Both the position numbers and the translations under genes were made by a program. 11,522 bases of DNA from Ruminococcus sp. (GTDB lineage Bacteria > Bacillota > Clostridia > Oscillospirales > Ruminococcaceae), in contig JAISHJ010000069.1 of NCBI GenBank assembly GCA_031262625.1, forward strand, positions 1-11,522, given 5' to 3'. The notes below the pieces were generated by a model. The model was not told where the DNA came from, did not search any database, and worked only from the letters and a program-made list of their open reading frames with translations. Shown piece after piece: positions 1 through 7,018 of the stretch; positions within the stretch are counted from its first letter, which is position 1, and each line of letters begins with the position of its first letter.

Positions 1-32
1 AATACGAAAGCGTAATACAAGAAAAATGTTTA

Positions 33-137
33 AAGTCCGGGAGGGGTGGGGGTCGTGTGGCGCAGCGCCCCACTGGGGAGGGGAGGGGGAGGTCACTCCT
101 CCTCCCCTCCCCCAACGTATCATCCCCGTACCCAGTA
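33..137 (+). repeat. GC-rich palindromic dispersed-type repeat, left copy
   Basis: This stretch begins with AAGTCCGGGAGG and ends with CGTACCCAGTA. The same two motifs bound a shorter element in the opposite orientation at 11443-11516. Its core at 75-113 folds into a hairpin: a G-rich arm (75-92), a short loop, and a C-rich arm (98-113), with a GGG bulge. The end carries CGTA twice, around TCATCCC, where the right copy has it once. The G runs on the plus strand (41-53 and 75-92) could also form a G-quadruplex. It lies just past the stop of the minus-strand gene at 160-702, but has no T-run directly after the hairpin, so it is not a classic terminator. I see no coding sequence in 1-159. I infer a REP- or MITE-like family; the family name is unknown to me. 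Confidence 0.7.
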
Positions 138-159
138 CCCGGTTCCTAAAGCGTACTCG

Positions 160-702
160 TTACGAAGTTGCCCAGTCCATGTAGGTTTTTACGTTGTAGA
201 GGGTGGCGAGGGCATCCCATGTGCGGTCATCTATTACGCCGGTGGGGGGGAGTCCTGCGGTTTGTTGGAGGGCTTTGACGGCGGTTTCGGTAGCGGTATC
301 GCAGATGCCTGTGATGGCGACGGGGGGGATATTGGAGTAGTGCTCGGCGATAGCGTTTATGAGGGCTTGAAGGATGAAGACAGTGGCGCCGGAGTCGCCT
401 TCGCAGATTTGGAAATCGCGGTCGGGGAAGGGAGAGACGGAGGTGACGGCGGAGAGGTAGGCTTCGATTTCTTTGTAGACGGAGTAGATGGTGTTCCAAG
501 TTTGCTCGTCTACTGTACCGGTGACGGGGAGGTTGTAGAGGGACTGGAACATGGTTACGGCATCGCGGGTACGGGCGTTGTAAACGCCGGTAGGTTCGAT
601 GCGGGGAATTTCCTTGTTTTGGAATGAGATATAGCGAAGATAGGTTTGGAGTTCTTGAATGACATTTTTGTTCTGAGCTTCGGAGATAGGCAATTTTATC
701 AC
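160..702 (-). CDS. Protein with two peptidoglycan-binding domains
   Basis: This 180-aa protein consists almost entirely of two PG_binding_1-type helical domains, at about residues 10-78 and 96-170. Each ends in the family signature: LPVTGTVDEQTW in the first and LPPTGVIDDRTW in the second. Such domains bind cell-wall peptidoglycan; no catalytic domain is visible. There is no signal peptide or membrane segment. It is the last gene of a three-gene cassette. The stop codon of the upstream 469-aa gene lies 4 bp before this start, so translation is probably coupled. The start is uncertain. GTG at 702 has AGGA only 2 nt upstream, which is too close, whereas TTG at 693 has GGTGA at 5 nt. The 3' end adjoins the GC-rich repeat at 33-137. 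It may act as a separate subunit or be a split-off tail of its neighbour. Confidence 0.85.
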   Translation of the reverse strand: MIKLPISEAQNKNVIQELQTYLRYISFQNKEIPRIEPTGVYNARTRDAVTMFQSLYNLPVTGTVDEQTWNTIYSVYKEIEAYLSAVTSVSPFPDRDFQICEGDSGATVFILQALINAIAEHYSNIPPVAITGICDTATETAVKALQQTAGLPPTGVIDDRTWDALATLYNVKTYMDWATS

Positions 703-706
703 CGTC

Positions 707-2116
707 CTAAGAGATTATATATCCGGGGTATTGACCGGGGCGTTTGGTGTAGCCGTACTTGAGTTCGGTATAGAGTTCTGTAATGGCATCCCATGTTGCA
801 ACGCCTATGTTGCCTGTTACGGGGAGACCGAAGCGTTTTTGGAAAGCTGTAACTGCGGCATCGGTTTGAGGACCGTAGTAGCCTGTGGGGTTTTCGACCT
901 TTGGAATTTCGGGGTAGGTGTCGGAGAGGAAGCTTAGGTATTCTTGGATAAGCTTGACATATTCGCTTGTTATGCCTTGGGTGAGATAATCGCCGGGGAA
1001 GAGAGGAACATTTTCGCCGAGGTATTCGAGAGGGACATTGTCGGCGATGCCGCGATAGGCGGAAAGGAGTTCCTGCCAAGTACGGCTGTCTACTACGCCT
1101 GTTTCGGGAAGCCCGAAAAGCTTTTGGAAGCTTTTAACGGAAGCTTCGGTTTCATCACCGTATTCGTCGTTGTTGGTCGGGAGGGTTAACACATCGCGAT
1201 AGTAGGAACTTACGACAGCGAGAAGATAATCGAGACGGCGAATCCATATCCCTGTGTCGCCGCGCTTCATTTCGGGAAGACGTTCCACCGATTGCTCTGC
1301 AAGTGAAGCGCCGATAGAGTCGAGTTCGGCAAGCTTTTTAACACTGGTATAAATATAAATAATTTTATACCATGTAGCTTGGTCGATTACGCCTGTTTCG
1401 GGGAGATTGAAGACTTCTTGAAATTTTTTTACTGCGCTTTGCATTGAAAGATCGTAGACATTGCTTACAGGGGTAATTTTCGGGATAGCCGGATAGTTAA
1501 GACCGATAGTATTAAGGCTTCGCGCCATGCGTTCAACGGGCGGACCGCTTGAACCGAGAGAGAGCGGCTCACCGGGGTAAGAAGCTACATCATCGGGCGC
1601 ATGAACAGGCGCGTTAGTTACAATATTTATATCGGGACCGTAAAACTGCGTTAAAATATCGTAAGGTCCGAGACCTTGATTTGCGTATTCTACACTTCCC
1701 CATTGGGTTAAGCCTTCACACTGGGACTGCTTTCCGTCACAGAAGCGCGTAGCCATCGGCACTATGCTTCCGTCGCGGACTATGTAGGAGTTGAAAATCT
1801 CATCCACAATATCCGAAATAGGCTCGTAAATACTTCGATTCTCCACAAACGCTTGGTCATATTGGGTAGTATTAGTAATATCGAAGTCATAGCCGCGTGA
1901 GCGATACCATTCTGTGTAGTAGCGGTTTAGAGCGAAAGAGATAATCGCATATATATTGGCGCGGAGAGCCGCTTCCGGCCATGTGGGATATAGTTCGGAA
2001 GAAGCGACATTCTTAATATACAGCGGAAAATCCATAGTGACATTCCGTGCGGAAGCGTCGTCGGGTCTCCCGAGATGAACAGTTATCTGCTCGGGTATAA
2101 AAGGTTCACCAACCAT
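707..2116 (-). CDS. SpoIID/LytB-like protein with three peptidoglycan-binding domains
   Basis: This 469-aa protein has an N-terminal SpoIID/LytB-like domain at about residues 12-166. YIKNVASSE...ALRANIYAIISFALNR resembles the SpoIID core, where the glutamate after the ASE-type motif (here E41) is the catalytic residue of a lytic transglycosylase. CEGLTQWG (133-140) sits where SpoIID has GHGVGMSQ, and C126 and C133 could bind a metal. Three PG_binding_1 domains follow, at about 184-258, 284-355 and 372-452, with FNLPETGVIDQATW, FGLPETGVVDSRTW and FGLPVTGNIGVATW. In the family, SpoIID cleaves glycan strands during engulfment; activity here is inferred. Unlike SpoIID, it has no N-terminal membrane anchor or signal peptide. 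The start is well supported by AAAAGGTG 7 nt upstream. It lies 25 bp after the 359-aa gene and 4 bp before the 180-aa gene, so these three are likely one operon. Confidence 0.85.
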   Translation of the reverse strand: MVGEPFIPEQITVHLGRPDDASARNVTMDFPLYIKNVASSELYPTWPEAALRANIYAIISFALNRYYTEWYRSRGYDFDITNTTQYDQAFVENRSIYEPISDIVDEIFNSYIVRDGSIVPMATRFCDGKQSQCEGLTQWGSVEYANQGLGPYDILTQFYGPDINIVTNAPVHAPDDVASYPGEPLSLGSSGPPVERMARSLNTIGLNYPAIPKITPVSNVYDLSMQSAVKKFQEVFNLPETGVIDQATWYKIIYIYTSVKKLAELDSIGASLAEQSVERLPEMKRGDTGIWIRRLDYLLAVVSSYYRDVLTLPTNNDEYGDETEASVKSFQKLFGLPETGVVDSRTWQELLSAYRGIADNVPLEYLGENVPLFPGDYLTQGITSEYVKLIQEYLSFLSDTYPEIPKVENPTGYYGPQTDAAVTAFQKRFGLPVTGNIGVATWDAITELYTELKYGYTKRPGQYPGYIIS

Positions 2117-2141
2117 TTTATTGCACCTTTTGGATATTTAT

Positions 2142-3221
2142 TTACCCTACATTATTATCGGGAGTAGTTATTGCTTCATTTGCAGCATTTTTTTCGCGAA
2201 TGGCATCTGCAAATTCTTTCGGAAGGATATTAACCCGTTCTTCATTTTCGCGGAGAGGTACCATCTGAATCGGCTGGAGGGATTTTACTCCGGCGAAAAT
2301 AGGGATTTTCACGTCGGGAACGATGTAGTAACCCTCTTTGTAGACAGACATACGGTAGTCGCGGAAAGGTTTATCTCCGGGAGCGGGGTAGCGGTCAAGG
2401 TCATAAACAGGCACAGGCAGCGGAACTGTTTCGGTATAGCCGCTCTCGTCCGTAACGAGCATCCGCACAAGGTTAGTACGTCCGTCGTCGGTAAATTCTG
2501 TTATGAGGACTAAAGCCCCTTCTATCGGAATGGCTCTGTTTGAAGCGTAAACCTGCGTCCGAAGATACCCCATAGCTTCACCGGGAGCAGGCGCTTCAAT
2601 ATAGCCGGTGTCGGGGGTCTGATATTGCGGTACTTCTATGTAGCCTGTGTCGGGGACTTGTAAGCCCGGCGAACCCGGCGGAGGAACAGGAGGTTGCGGC
2701 GGCTTAGGCGCAGGAGGTGCAGGCGGCTTTTGATCGGGAGGTTTCGGTGCAGGTGTAGGTTCGGGCGCGGCAGCCGGACCTGTGTCCGGTATACCGGGGA
2801 AGTTCGGCACTTCAATATACCCGGTGTCGGGGATATAGGCAGGAGTACCGTGGTTTTGAACTTGCGCATCATAAATATCCGCTTCCGCCTCAAGTGCCGG
2901 GTCGTAAAATTCTGCATTCTCTATACTCTGCGGAAGATTAGAGGGTATAGTTAACGGTTGTTCGGAGGCTTGTGTAGTCTGCGGTGCAATTTGCTGTGCA
3001 GTCTGCGGTACAGTTTCCGGTGCAATTTGCTGTGCAGTTTGCGGTGCAGTTTGCACTCCCATCTGCGGAACATTTGAAGCTAAATTTCTTGCCGCCGTCA
3101 TATTGCTTGTGCTTTGTGACATAGAGCGTGTTTGCGGAGCAGATGTGTTTGAAGCCGAACCTCTGTACATCTTCATCATATCCTGTTTGTACTTGTCTAT
3201 ATTTTCCGGGCTGATATTCAC
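2142..3221 (-). CDS. Gln/Pro-rich repeat protein with C-terminal beta-sandwich-like domain
   Basis: I read this as a 359-aa protein starting at GTG 3221, because GGAGG lies 7 nt upstream. The in-frame ATG at 3242 has no ribosome binding site and would place that GGAGG inside the coding region. Layout from the GTG: a polar N-terminus; a Gln-rich stretch at about 53-85 built on QTAPQTAQQIAP-like units; a Pro-rich linker at about 131-215 with three PDTGYIE motifs and a partial fourth; and a conserved-looking domain at about 217-325. That domain (GYLRTQVYASNRAIPIEGA, then LVTDESGYTETVPLP, then YRMSVYKEGYY) resembles carboxypeptidase-regulatory or surface beta-sandwich domains. There is no signal peptide, LPXTG anchor or enzyme motif. 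Its place ahead of two peptidoglycan-binding genes suggests a wall or spore-surface structural role. I believe similar C-terminal domains sit beside SpoIID/PG-binding genes in other Clostridia, but the function is unknown. Confidence 0.75.
   Translation of the reverse strand: MNISPENIDKYKQDMMKMYRGSASNTSAPQTRSMSQSTSNMTAARNLASNVPQMGVQTAPQTAQQIAPETVPQTAQQIAPQTTQASEQPLTIPSNLPQSIENAEFYDPALEAEADIYDAQVQNHGTPAYIPDTGYIEVPNFPGIPDTGPAAAPEPTPAPKPPDQKPPAPPAPKPPQPPVPPPGSPGLQVPDTGYIEVPQYQTPDTGYIEAPAPGEAMGYLRTQVYASNRAIPIEGALVLITEFTDDGRTNLVRMLVTDESGYTETVPLPVPVYDLDRYPAPGDKPFRDYRMSVYKEGYYIVPDVKIPIFAGVKSLQPIQMVPLRENEERVNILPKEFADAIREKNAANEAITTPDNNVG
2595..2831 (-). repeat. PDTGYIE coding repeats in a proline-rich linker
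   Basis: Three 21-bp units encoding PDTGYIE lie at 2595-2615, 2634-2654 and 2811-2831. A partial PDTG unit lies at 2778-2789. Between them is a run of Pro, Ala and Lys codons. The units differ at synonymous positions, so they are not a very recent duplication. They probably form a flexible, extended linker with a repeated binding or modification motif; that role is inferred. Confidence 0.8.
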
Positions 3222-3228
3222 ATTAATT

Positions 3229-3233
3229 CCTCC
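3229..3233 (-). promoter_or_regulatory. Ribosome binding site that fixes the GTG start at 3221
   Basis: On the minus strand the sequence reads GGAGG, then AATTAAT, then GTG, giving an ideal 7-nt spacing. The longer in-frame ATG at 3242 has no Shine-Dalgarno sequence, so the gene is better started at 3221. Confidence 0.7.
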
Positions 3234-3289
3234 GGTTTTCATACTAATCTATATCAGTTTATGCGAAGCTAAACTTATATAGTACATAA

Positions 3290-3324
3290 AAAAGCCTGTT
3301 CGTAAAATATACGAACAGGCTTTT
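3290..3324 (-). terminator. Rho-independent terminator of malQ-metG
   Basis: A perfect 15-bp inverted repeat (arms 3290-3304 and 3310-3324, AAAAGCCTGTTCGTA and its complement) encloses a 5-nt loop. On the minus strand it begins 12 nt past the metG stop codon and ends in a T-run. It separates malQ-metG from the cell-wall cassette that starts at 3221. The 68 bp between the hairpin and that GTG should hold the cassette's promoter; I see only weak AT-rich candidates, such as TATAGA near 3250. Confidence 0.9.
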
Positions 3325-3336
3325 ATTTGATAAAAT

Positions 3337-4902
3337 TTACTCTGCGTAGTACTTTTCAATCTCCGGGAGAAGTTTTTTCGGATCTATTCTTGCGAAAAGC
3401 ACTTCCGGCGTGCCGACTTTATCGCCCGGCTTCATTCCGCCGTAATTCTGTATCGAATCATAATCCGAAACAGGGTTGCCGAGCTGGGAGATTATTTTTG
3501 CTGCGGTTTCGGGCATAAAAGGCTCTGCCAGTACTGCTATGAAGCGTATGCCCTCAAGAAGGTTATATAAAACCGCGCCGAGACGAGGCTTATTCTCCTC
3601 CGCTTTGGCGAGCGCCCAAGGTGCTGTCTCGTCAATATATTTATTAAGCCTTACCGCAAGCTTAATAATAGCTTTACAGCAGTCCGCAAGCTTTAAGTCC
3701 TCAAAGGCGGTAAAATATTCGTCGCGGGCGATAAATGCCGTCTCGATAACATCGCGGTCAATATCTTCGGTATTTTTCGGGCTCTTAATAACGCCGTCAA
3801 AATATTTTTGCTGCATTGTTACGGTGCGGTTGACGAGGTTACCTACAGTATTCGCAAGGTCGGTGTTAAAATTCTCGATAAAGAGTTCATAGGTTATGTT
3901 GCCGTCGGAGGTAAAGGGCATCTGCGACAGCAGGTACCATCTCACGGCATCTACACCGAAAAATTTAATTAGGTCGTCAGAATAGAGCGTATTGCCCTTC
4001 GATTTGCTCATCTTATCGCCGCCGGAGAGAAGCCATTGGTGACCGTAAATGCGTTTCGGTATCGGAAGATCTAAACAGTGCAGGATAATCGGCCAGTAAA
4101 TAGAGTGGAAGCGGAAAATATCTTTCCCGATAACGTGAAGGTCTGCCGGCCAGTACTTATCGAAAGTTTCGTCACCCTTTTCGCCGTCAAAACCAATTGC
4201 GGTAATATAGTTTGAGAGCGCATCAAGCCAAACATAAACCACATGGTCAGGGTCGGATGAAACGGGAATTCCCCACTTAAAAGACGTTCTCGAAACGCAG
4301 AGATCGTTAAGTCCCGGCTTAAGGAAATTATTAATCATTTCCTTCGCTCTTGCGTCAGGGTATAAAAAGCCCGGATTTTCTTCTAAATACTTTTCAAGCC
4401 ACGGCTGATATTCGCGAAGTTTTAAGAAGTACGCTTCTTCCTTAGCAGGAGAAACTTCCCGCCCGCAGTCGGGACATTTTCCGTCAACAAGCTGTGAAGG
4501 TGTCCAAAAACTCTCACACGGTGTACAGTACATTCCCTCATAAGCGCCCTTATATATGTCGCCTTTTTTTAAAAGACGCTCGAATATAACCTGTACTGCC
4601 TTCTCATGATAATCGTCGGTTGTGCGGATGAATTTGTCGTACGAAGCATTAAAGCTGCTCCAAACCCGCTTTATTTCGTCAACGCATTTATCGGTAAATT
4701 CTTTCGGCGAAATCCCCGCTTCGGCAGCCTTAAGTTCCATCTTCTGTCCGTGTTCGTCCGAACCCGTTAAGAAGAATACGTCAAAGCCGGCTTTCCGCTT
4801 ATATCTCGCAACAGCATCGGTAAAGATAATCTCATAACAGTTCCCGATATGCGGCTTTCCGCTTGCATAAATTATCGCTGTGGTAATATAATATTTTTCC
4901 AT
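3337..4902 (-). CDS. metG: Methionyl-tRNA synthetase (short form)
   Basis: This cytoplasmic enzyme charges tRNA-Met with methionine using ATP and is essential for translation. The 521-aa protein shows all class I MetRS marks: the HIGH-type motif PHIGN (17-21), GSDEHG (47-52), a knuckle of four cysteines (C126, C129, C143, C146) that probably binds zinc, WLDALSNYIT (225-234) and KMSKS (297-301), followed by the helical anticodon-binding domain. It stops at about residue 521, so it lacks the C-terminal Trbp111-like tRNA-binding domain found in the roughly 660-aa Bacillus enzyme. No such domain follows before the terminator. The start is ATG 4902, in line with the conserved YITTAIIYASGKPHIG start; an in-frame ATG at 5031 would add 43 residues unlike MetRS and overlap malQ. 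The gene begins 10 bp after malQ, with AAAGAGA as a modest ribosome binding site. Confidence 0.97.
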   Translation of the reverse strand: MEKYYITTAIIYASGKPHIGNCYEIIFTDAVARYKRKAGFDVFFLTGSDEHGQKMELKAAEAGISPKEFTDKCVDEIKRVWSSFNASYDKFIRTTDDYHEKAVQVIFERLLKKGDIYKGAYEGMYCTPCESFWTPSQLVDGKCPDCGREVSPAKEEAYFLKLREYQPWLEKYLEENPGFLYPDARAKEMINNFLKPGLNDLCVSRTSFKWGIPVSSDPDHVVYVWLDALSNYITAIGFDGEKGDETFDKYWPADLHVIGKDIFRFHSIYWPIILHCLDLPIPKRIYGHQWLLSGGDKMSKSKGNTLYSDDLIKFFGVDAVRWYLLSQMPFTSDGNITYELFIENFNTDLANTVGNLVNRTVTMQQKYFDGVIKSPKNTEDIDRDVIETAFIARDEYFTAFEDLKLADCCKAIIKLAVRLNKYIDETAPWALAKAEENKPRLGAVLYNLLEGIRFIAVLAEPFMPETAAKIISQLGNPVSDYDSIQNYGGMKPGDKVGTPEVLFARIDPKKLLPEIEKYYAE

Positions 4903-4912
4903 ACAATTCTCT

Positions 4913-6433
4913 TTATTTTCGTTTAGTAATCGGCTTAACCTTAACCTTTGCCGGCGGCAGTATCCGATAGTATCTTTCAAGAAGCTTACGCATTCGTTCA
5001 GCAAGCTTAGAAGAATATTCTGACTTTTCAAGCCGCCAGTGCCAGTTTGTACCGCCGACCGTAGAGGGCGTGTTCATTCTTGCTTCCGAGCCGAGTTCTA
5101 AGAGGTCCTGCATCTGAAAGATAACAGTTTCGGAAACGGAAGCGCAGAGTGTCCTCATTAAGGCTTCGCAGATTGACTCGTCGTCGGATTTGTTAATATA
5201 TTTGCGAATCCGCTTTTTCGCCTTTTTGTCAAGGGAGGAGTACCACCCGAGAGCGGTGTCGTTGTCGTGAGTACCGATGTAGGTTACGGAATTTTTTACG
5301 TAGTTATGCGGAAGATAAATTGAATCGTCGCCGCCGAAGCCGAATTCAAGCACGTTCATTCCGGGGTAACCGACATCATCAAGCATCTTCCAAACGTCTT
5401 CCGTTAAGAATCCTAAATTCTCCGCGATAAATTCCGGAGCATTTTTGCAGTTTTCCTTAATCACTTCAAACATATGCGTACCCGGACCGGTTTTCCAAAC
5501 GCCGTGTTCGGCAGTTTCGTCAGTCGCAGGAATAGCATAAAAACTTTCAAATCCGCGGAAATGGTCAATCCTTAAAACGTCGAAGAGTTTCCCTGCCTGT
5601 GAAATACGCGAAATCCACCATTTATATCCGGTGCGGTAGTGTTCTCCCCACGCGTAGACAGGATTTCCCCAAAGCTGCCCGGTTTTAGCGAAGTCGTCGG
5701 GAGGACAGCCGGCAACATTTAAAGGGCGAAGGTCCTCGTCAAGTTCAAACAGTTCGGGGTTAGCCCAAATATCGGAGCTGTCCATCGAAACATAGATAGG
5801 CATATCGCCGATTAGTTTAATGCGGTTCTTCTCCGCATACGCTTTCAGAGTTTCAAACTGTTTGTAGAAAATATACTGACAGAATTTCCAAAAGCCGATT
5901 GAATATTCCGCTTTCGGAGAAGCTTCATCTTCCGCAATGACTGCTTTTATCGCATCAGGCTCGCGCAGGCGGAGCGAATCCTCCCACATAGTCCACATAT
6001 TCATGCCTTTGGAGTATTTTATCTTCATATAGAGGGCATAATCGTCAAGCCAAGGATTTTCGGCGCAGAATACGGAGTAGTCATCACCGGGAGTGAAGCT
6101 TAAATATGCTTTATGAAGAATTTTACTCTTAAGGTTAAAAAGTTCGTCATAGTTGTTTGCAGCAGTAAGGCTGCTAAAATCCTCATCAGCAGGAATAAGC
6201 CCGTCATTTATGAGTGCTTCAATGTCAATTAAATTCGGGTTTCCGGCGAAAGCAGAGTAGGACTGGTAGGGTGAATCCCCATACCCTGTAGGACCTACCG
6301 GGAGCATCTGCCAATATGAACACCCCGATTTTTTTAGGAAATCTATAAAATCAAACGCACACTTTCCAAGTGTCCCGATACCGTATTGATCGGGCAGACT
6401 GGAAATATGTAGCAAAATTCCGGCTGAACGCAT
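4913..6433 (-). CDS. malQ: 4-alpha-glucanotransferase (amylomaltase, GH77)
   Basis: This cytoplasmic enzyme transfers alpha-1,4-glucan segments between maltodextrins or to glucose, in glycogen, starch or maltodextrin use. The 506-aa protein is the usual length for GH77. The N-terminus has SSLPDQYGIGTLG and the substrate-loop region LPVGPTGYGDSPYQSYSAFAGNP (positions 44-66). The catalytic residues are in place by motif: nucleophile D290 in RIDHFRGF, acid/base E338 in AENLGF, and D390 in GTHDNDT. The start is ATG 6433, with GGAGGGAG 7 nt upstream and the expected N-terminus; a longer in-frame ATG at 6517 would read through the promoter. It is the first gene of a two-gene operon with metG, an unusual partner, as malQ more often sits with glycogen or maltodextrin genes. 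A strong sigma-A promoter at 6489-6517 drives it, with a leader of about 50 nt in which I see no obvious riboswitch. Confidence 0.97.
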   Translation of the reverse strand: MRSAGILLHISSLPDQYGIGTLGKCAFDFIDFLKKSGCSYWQMLPVGPTGYGDSPYQSYSAFAGNPNLIDIEALINDGLIPADEDFSSLTAANNYDELFNLKSKILHKAYLSFTPGDDYSVFCAENPWLDDYALYMKIKYSKGMNMWTMWEDSLRLREPDAIKAVIAEDEASPKAEYSIGFWKFCQYIFYKQFETLKAYAEKNRIKLIGDMPIYVSMDSSDIWANPELFELDEDLRPLNVAGCPPDDFAKTGQLWGNPVYAWGEHYRTGYKWWISRISQAGKLFDVLRIDHFRGFESFYAIPATDETAEHGVWKTGPGTHMFEVIKENCKNAPEFIAENLGFLTEDVWKMLDDVGYPGMNVLEFGFGGDDSIYLPHNYVKNSVTYIGTHDNDTALGWYSSLDKKAKKRIRKYINKSDDESICEALMRTLCASVSETVIFQMQDLLELGSEARMNTPSTVGGTNWHWRLEKSEYSSKLAERMRKLLERYYRILPPAKVKVKPITKRK

Positions 6434-6488
6434 AAAATTTCTCCCTCCGGATAAAATATAAGCAATACCAAAGCATGGACTTAACACT

Positions 6489-6517
6489 ATTATACCACAT
6501 TCCGAAACAAAATGCAA
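6489..6517 (-). promoter_or_regulatory. Sigma-A promoter of malQ-metG
   Basis: On the minus strand, TTGCAT (6512-6517) and TATAAT (6489-6494) are 17 nt apart. TGG just before the -10 box makes it an extended -10 promoter. Transcription should start near 6482. The 120-bp region to the divergent plus-strand gene at 6554 holds no equally clear promoter for that gene. Confidence 0.85.
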
Positions 6518-6553
6518 GCAATTAATGTAAAAAAGTAACGGAGAGTATGAAAA

Positions 6554-6964
6554 ATGGCTTATAACTATAGTAATGATTACGGCAGCTACAACACTAAGAA
6601 GTGGGCTGACCTTTTAAATCAGGCATCAAATCAAACGTCTAACCAAGCCTCAAACGAGACTTCAAATCAGACTCAGACAGCGGGTAATCAGTCAACAAAC
6701 GAACAGACTTCATATCAGACTTCCGAGAACTGCTCCAACCAAACTTCAAACCAAACTTCCGACAACTGTTCTAATCAAACTTCAAACCAAGCCGATAACT
6801 GCGGTAATTCTATGAATAATACCTCAAATTATTCACAAAATTATTCACAGGCATTCACCGATTTTTCCGGAATTGACAGCATTGATACAATGAACAGACT
6901 TCGCCGCGACAGCTACGACCAAAACAGACAGTCCCAAAAAACTACCCCTCCCGATCAGGTCTAA
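6554..6964 (+). CDS. Asn/Gln/Ser/Thr-rich repeat protein of unknown function
   Basis: I do not recognise this 136-aa protein. About 31% of its residues are Asn or Gln (24 N, 18 Q by hand count). The N-terminus MAYNYSNDYGSYNTKKWADLL is followed by tetrapeptide repeats of the (A/T)SN(Q/E) type at about 22-40. Longer NCSNQTSNQ units at about 59-81 place single cysteines at C60, C72 and C83. A non-repetitive tail follows (FTDFSGIDSIDTMNRLRRDS, 101-120). There is no signal peptide or membrane segment. The start is set by GGAGAG 8 nt upstream of ATG 6554; the ATG at 6547 is in another frame and too close. The coding frame stays open through the repeats and ends at a good terminator, so the gene looks real. 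The composition, with regularly spaced cysteines, recalls spore coat or prion-like low-complexity proteins; this is only a guess. Confidence 0.75.
   Translation: MAYNYSNDYGSYNTKKWADLLNQASNQTSNQASNETSNQTQTAGNQSTNEQTSYQTSENCSNQTSNQTSDNCSNQTSNQADNCGNSMNNTSNYSQNYSQAFTDFSGIDSIDTMNRLRRDSYDQNRQSQKTTPPDQV
6617..6802 (+). repeat. Coding repeats: SNQ-type tetrapeptides and NCSNQTSNQ units
   Basis: The codons for residues 22-40 (6617-6673) form short tandem units reading (A/T)SN(Q/E). Those for residues 59-83 (6728-6802) form two longer units beginning with NCSNQTSNQ, followed by a third NC. DNA blocks such as AATCAAACTTCAAACCAA recur with small changes. All units are multiples of 3 nt, so copy-number change would keep the frame. 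Confidence 0.75.
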
Positions 6965-6978
6965 ACGAAAGAGTTTAA

Positions 6979-7012
6979 CAAAAACTCCCGATATTTTTTT
7001 CGGGAGTTTTTG
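6979..7012. terminator. Bidirectional terminator between convergent genes
   Basis: A perfect 13-bp inverted repeat (arms 6979-6991 and 7000-7012, CAAAAACTCCCGA and its complement) has an 8-nt T-rich loop. It begins 14 nt after the stop of the plus-strand gene and 6 nt after the TAG of the minus-strand helicase gene. The A-run and T-run on the outer stem serve both directions. Confidence 0.9.
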
Positions 7013-7018
7013 TGTTTT

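Noticed and set aside
75..113. GC-rich hairpin as a terminator for the peptidoglycan-binding cassette
   Set aside because: No T-run follows on the minus strand and the hairpin is bulged; it belongs to the dispersed repeat.
7..155. AAAGCGTA at 7-14 and 148-155 as a target-site duplication around the left repeat
   Set aside because: The 8-mers lie 18 bp and 10 bp away from the repeat boundaries and the right copy has no match; chance or unrelated.
46..627. Open plus-strand frame of 193 codons, Gly-rich
   Set aside because: It is antisense to the peptidoglycan-binding gene, has biased Gly/Asp/Val content typical of a mirror frame, and runs through the GC-rich repeat.
4903..5031. 43-residue N-terminal extension of metG
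   Set aside because: It would overlap malQ by more than 100 bp, and conserved MetRS sequence starts right after ATG 4902.
6434..6517. 28-residue N-terminal extension of malQ
   Set aside because: It would read through the sigma-A promoter and leader; ATG 6433 has an ideal ribosome binding site and the family's N-terminus.
6617..6802. Short regular repeats as a CRISPR array
   Set aside because: The units are coding, in multiples of 3, with no constant repeat plus unique spacer layout and no cas genes.
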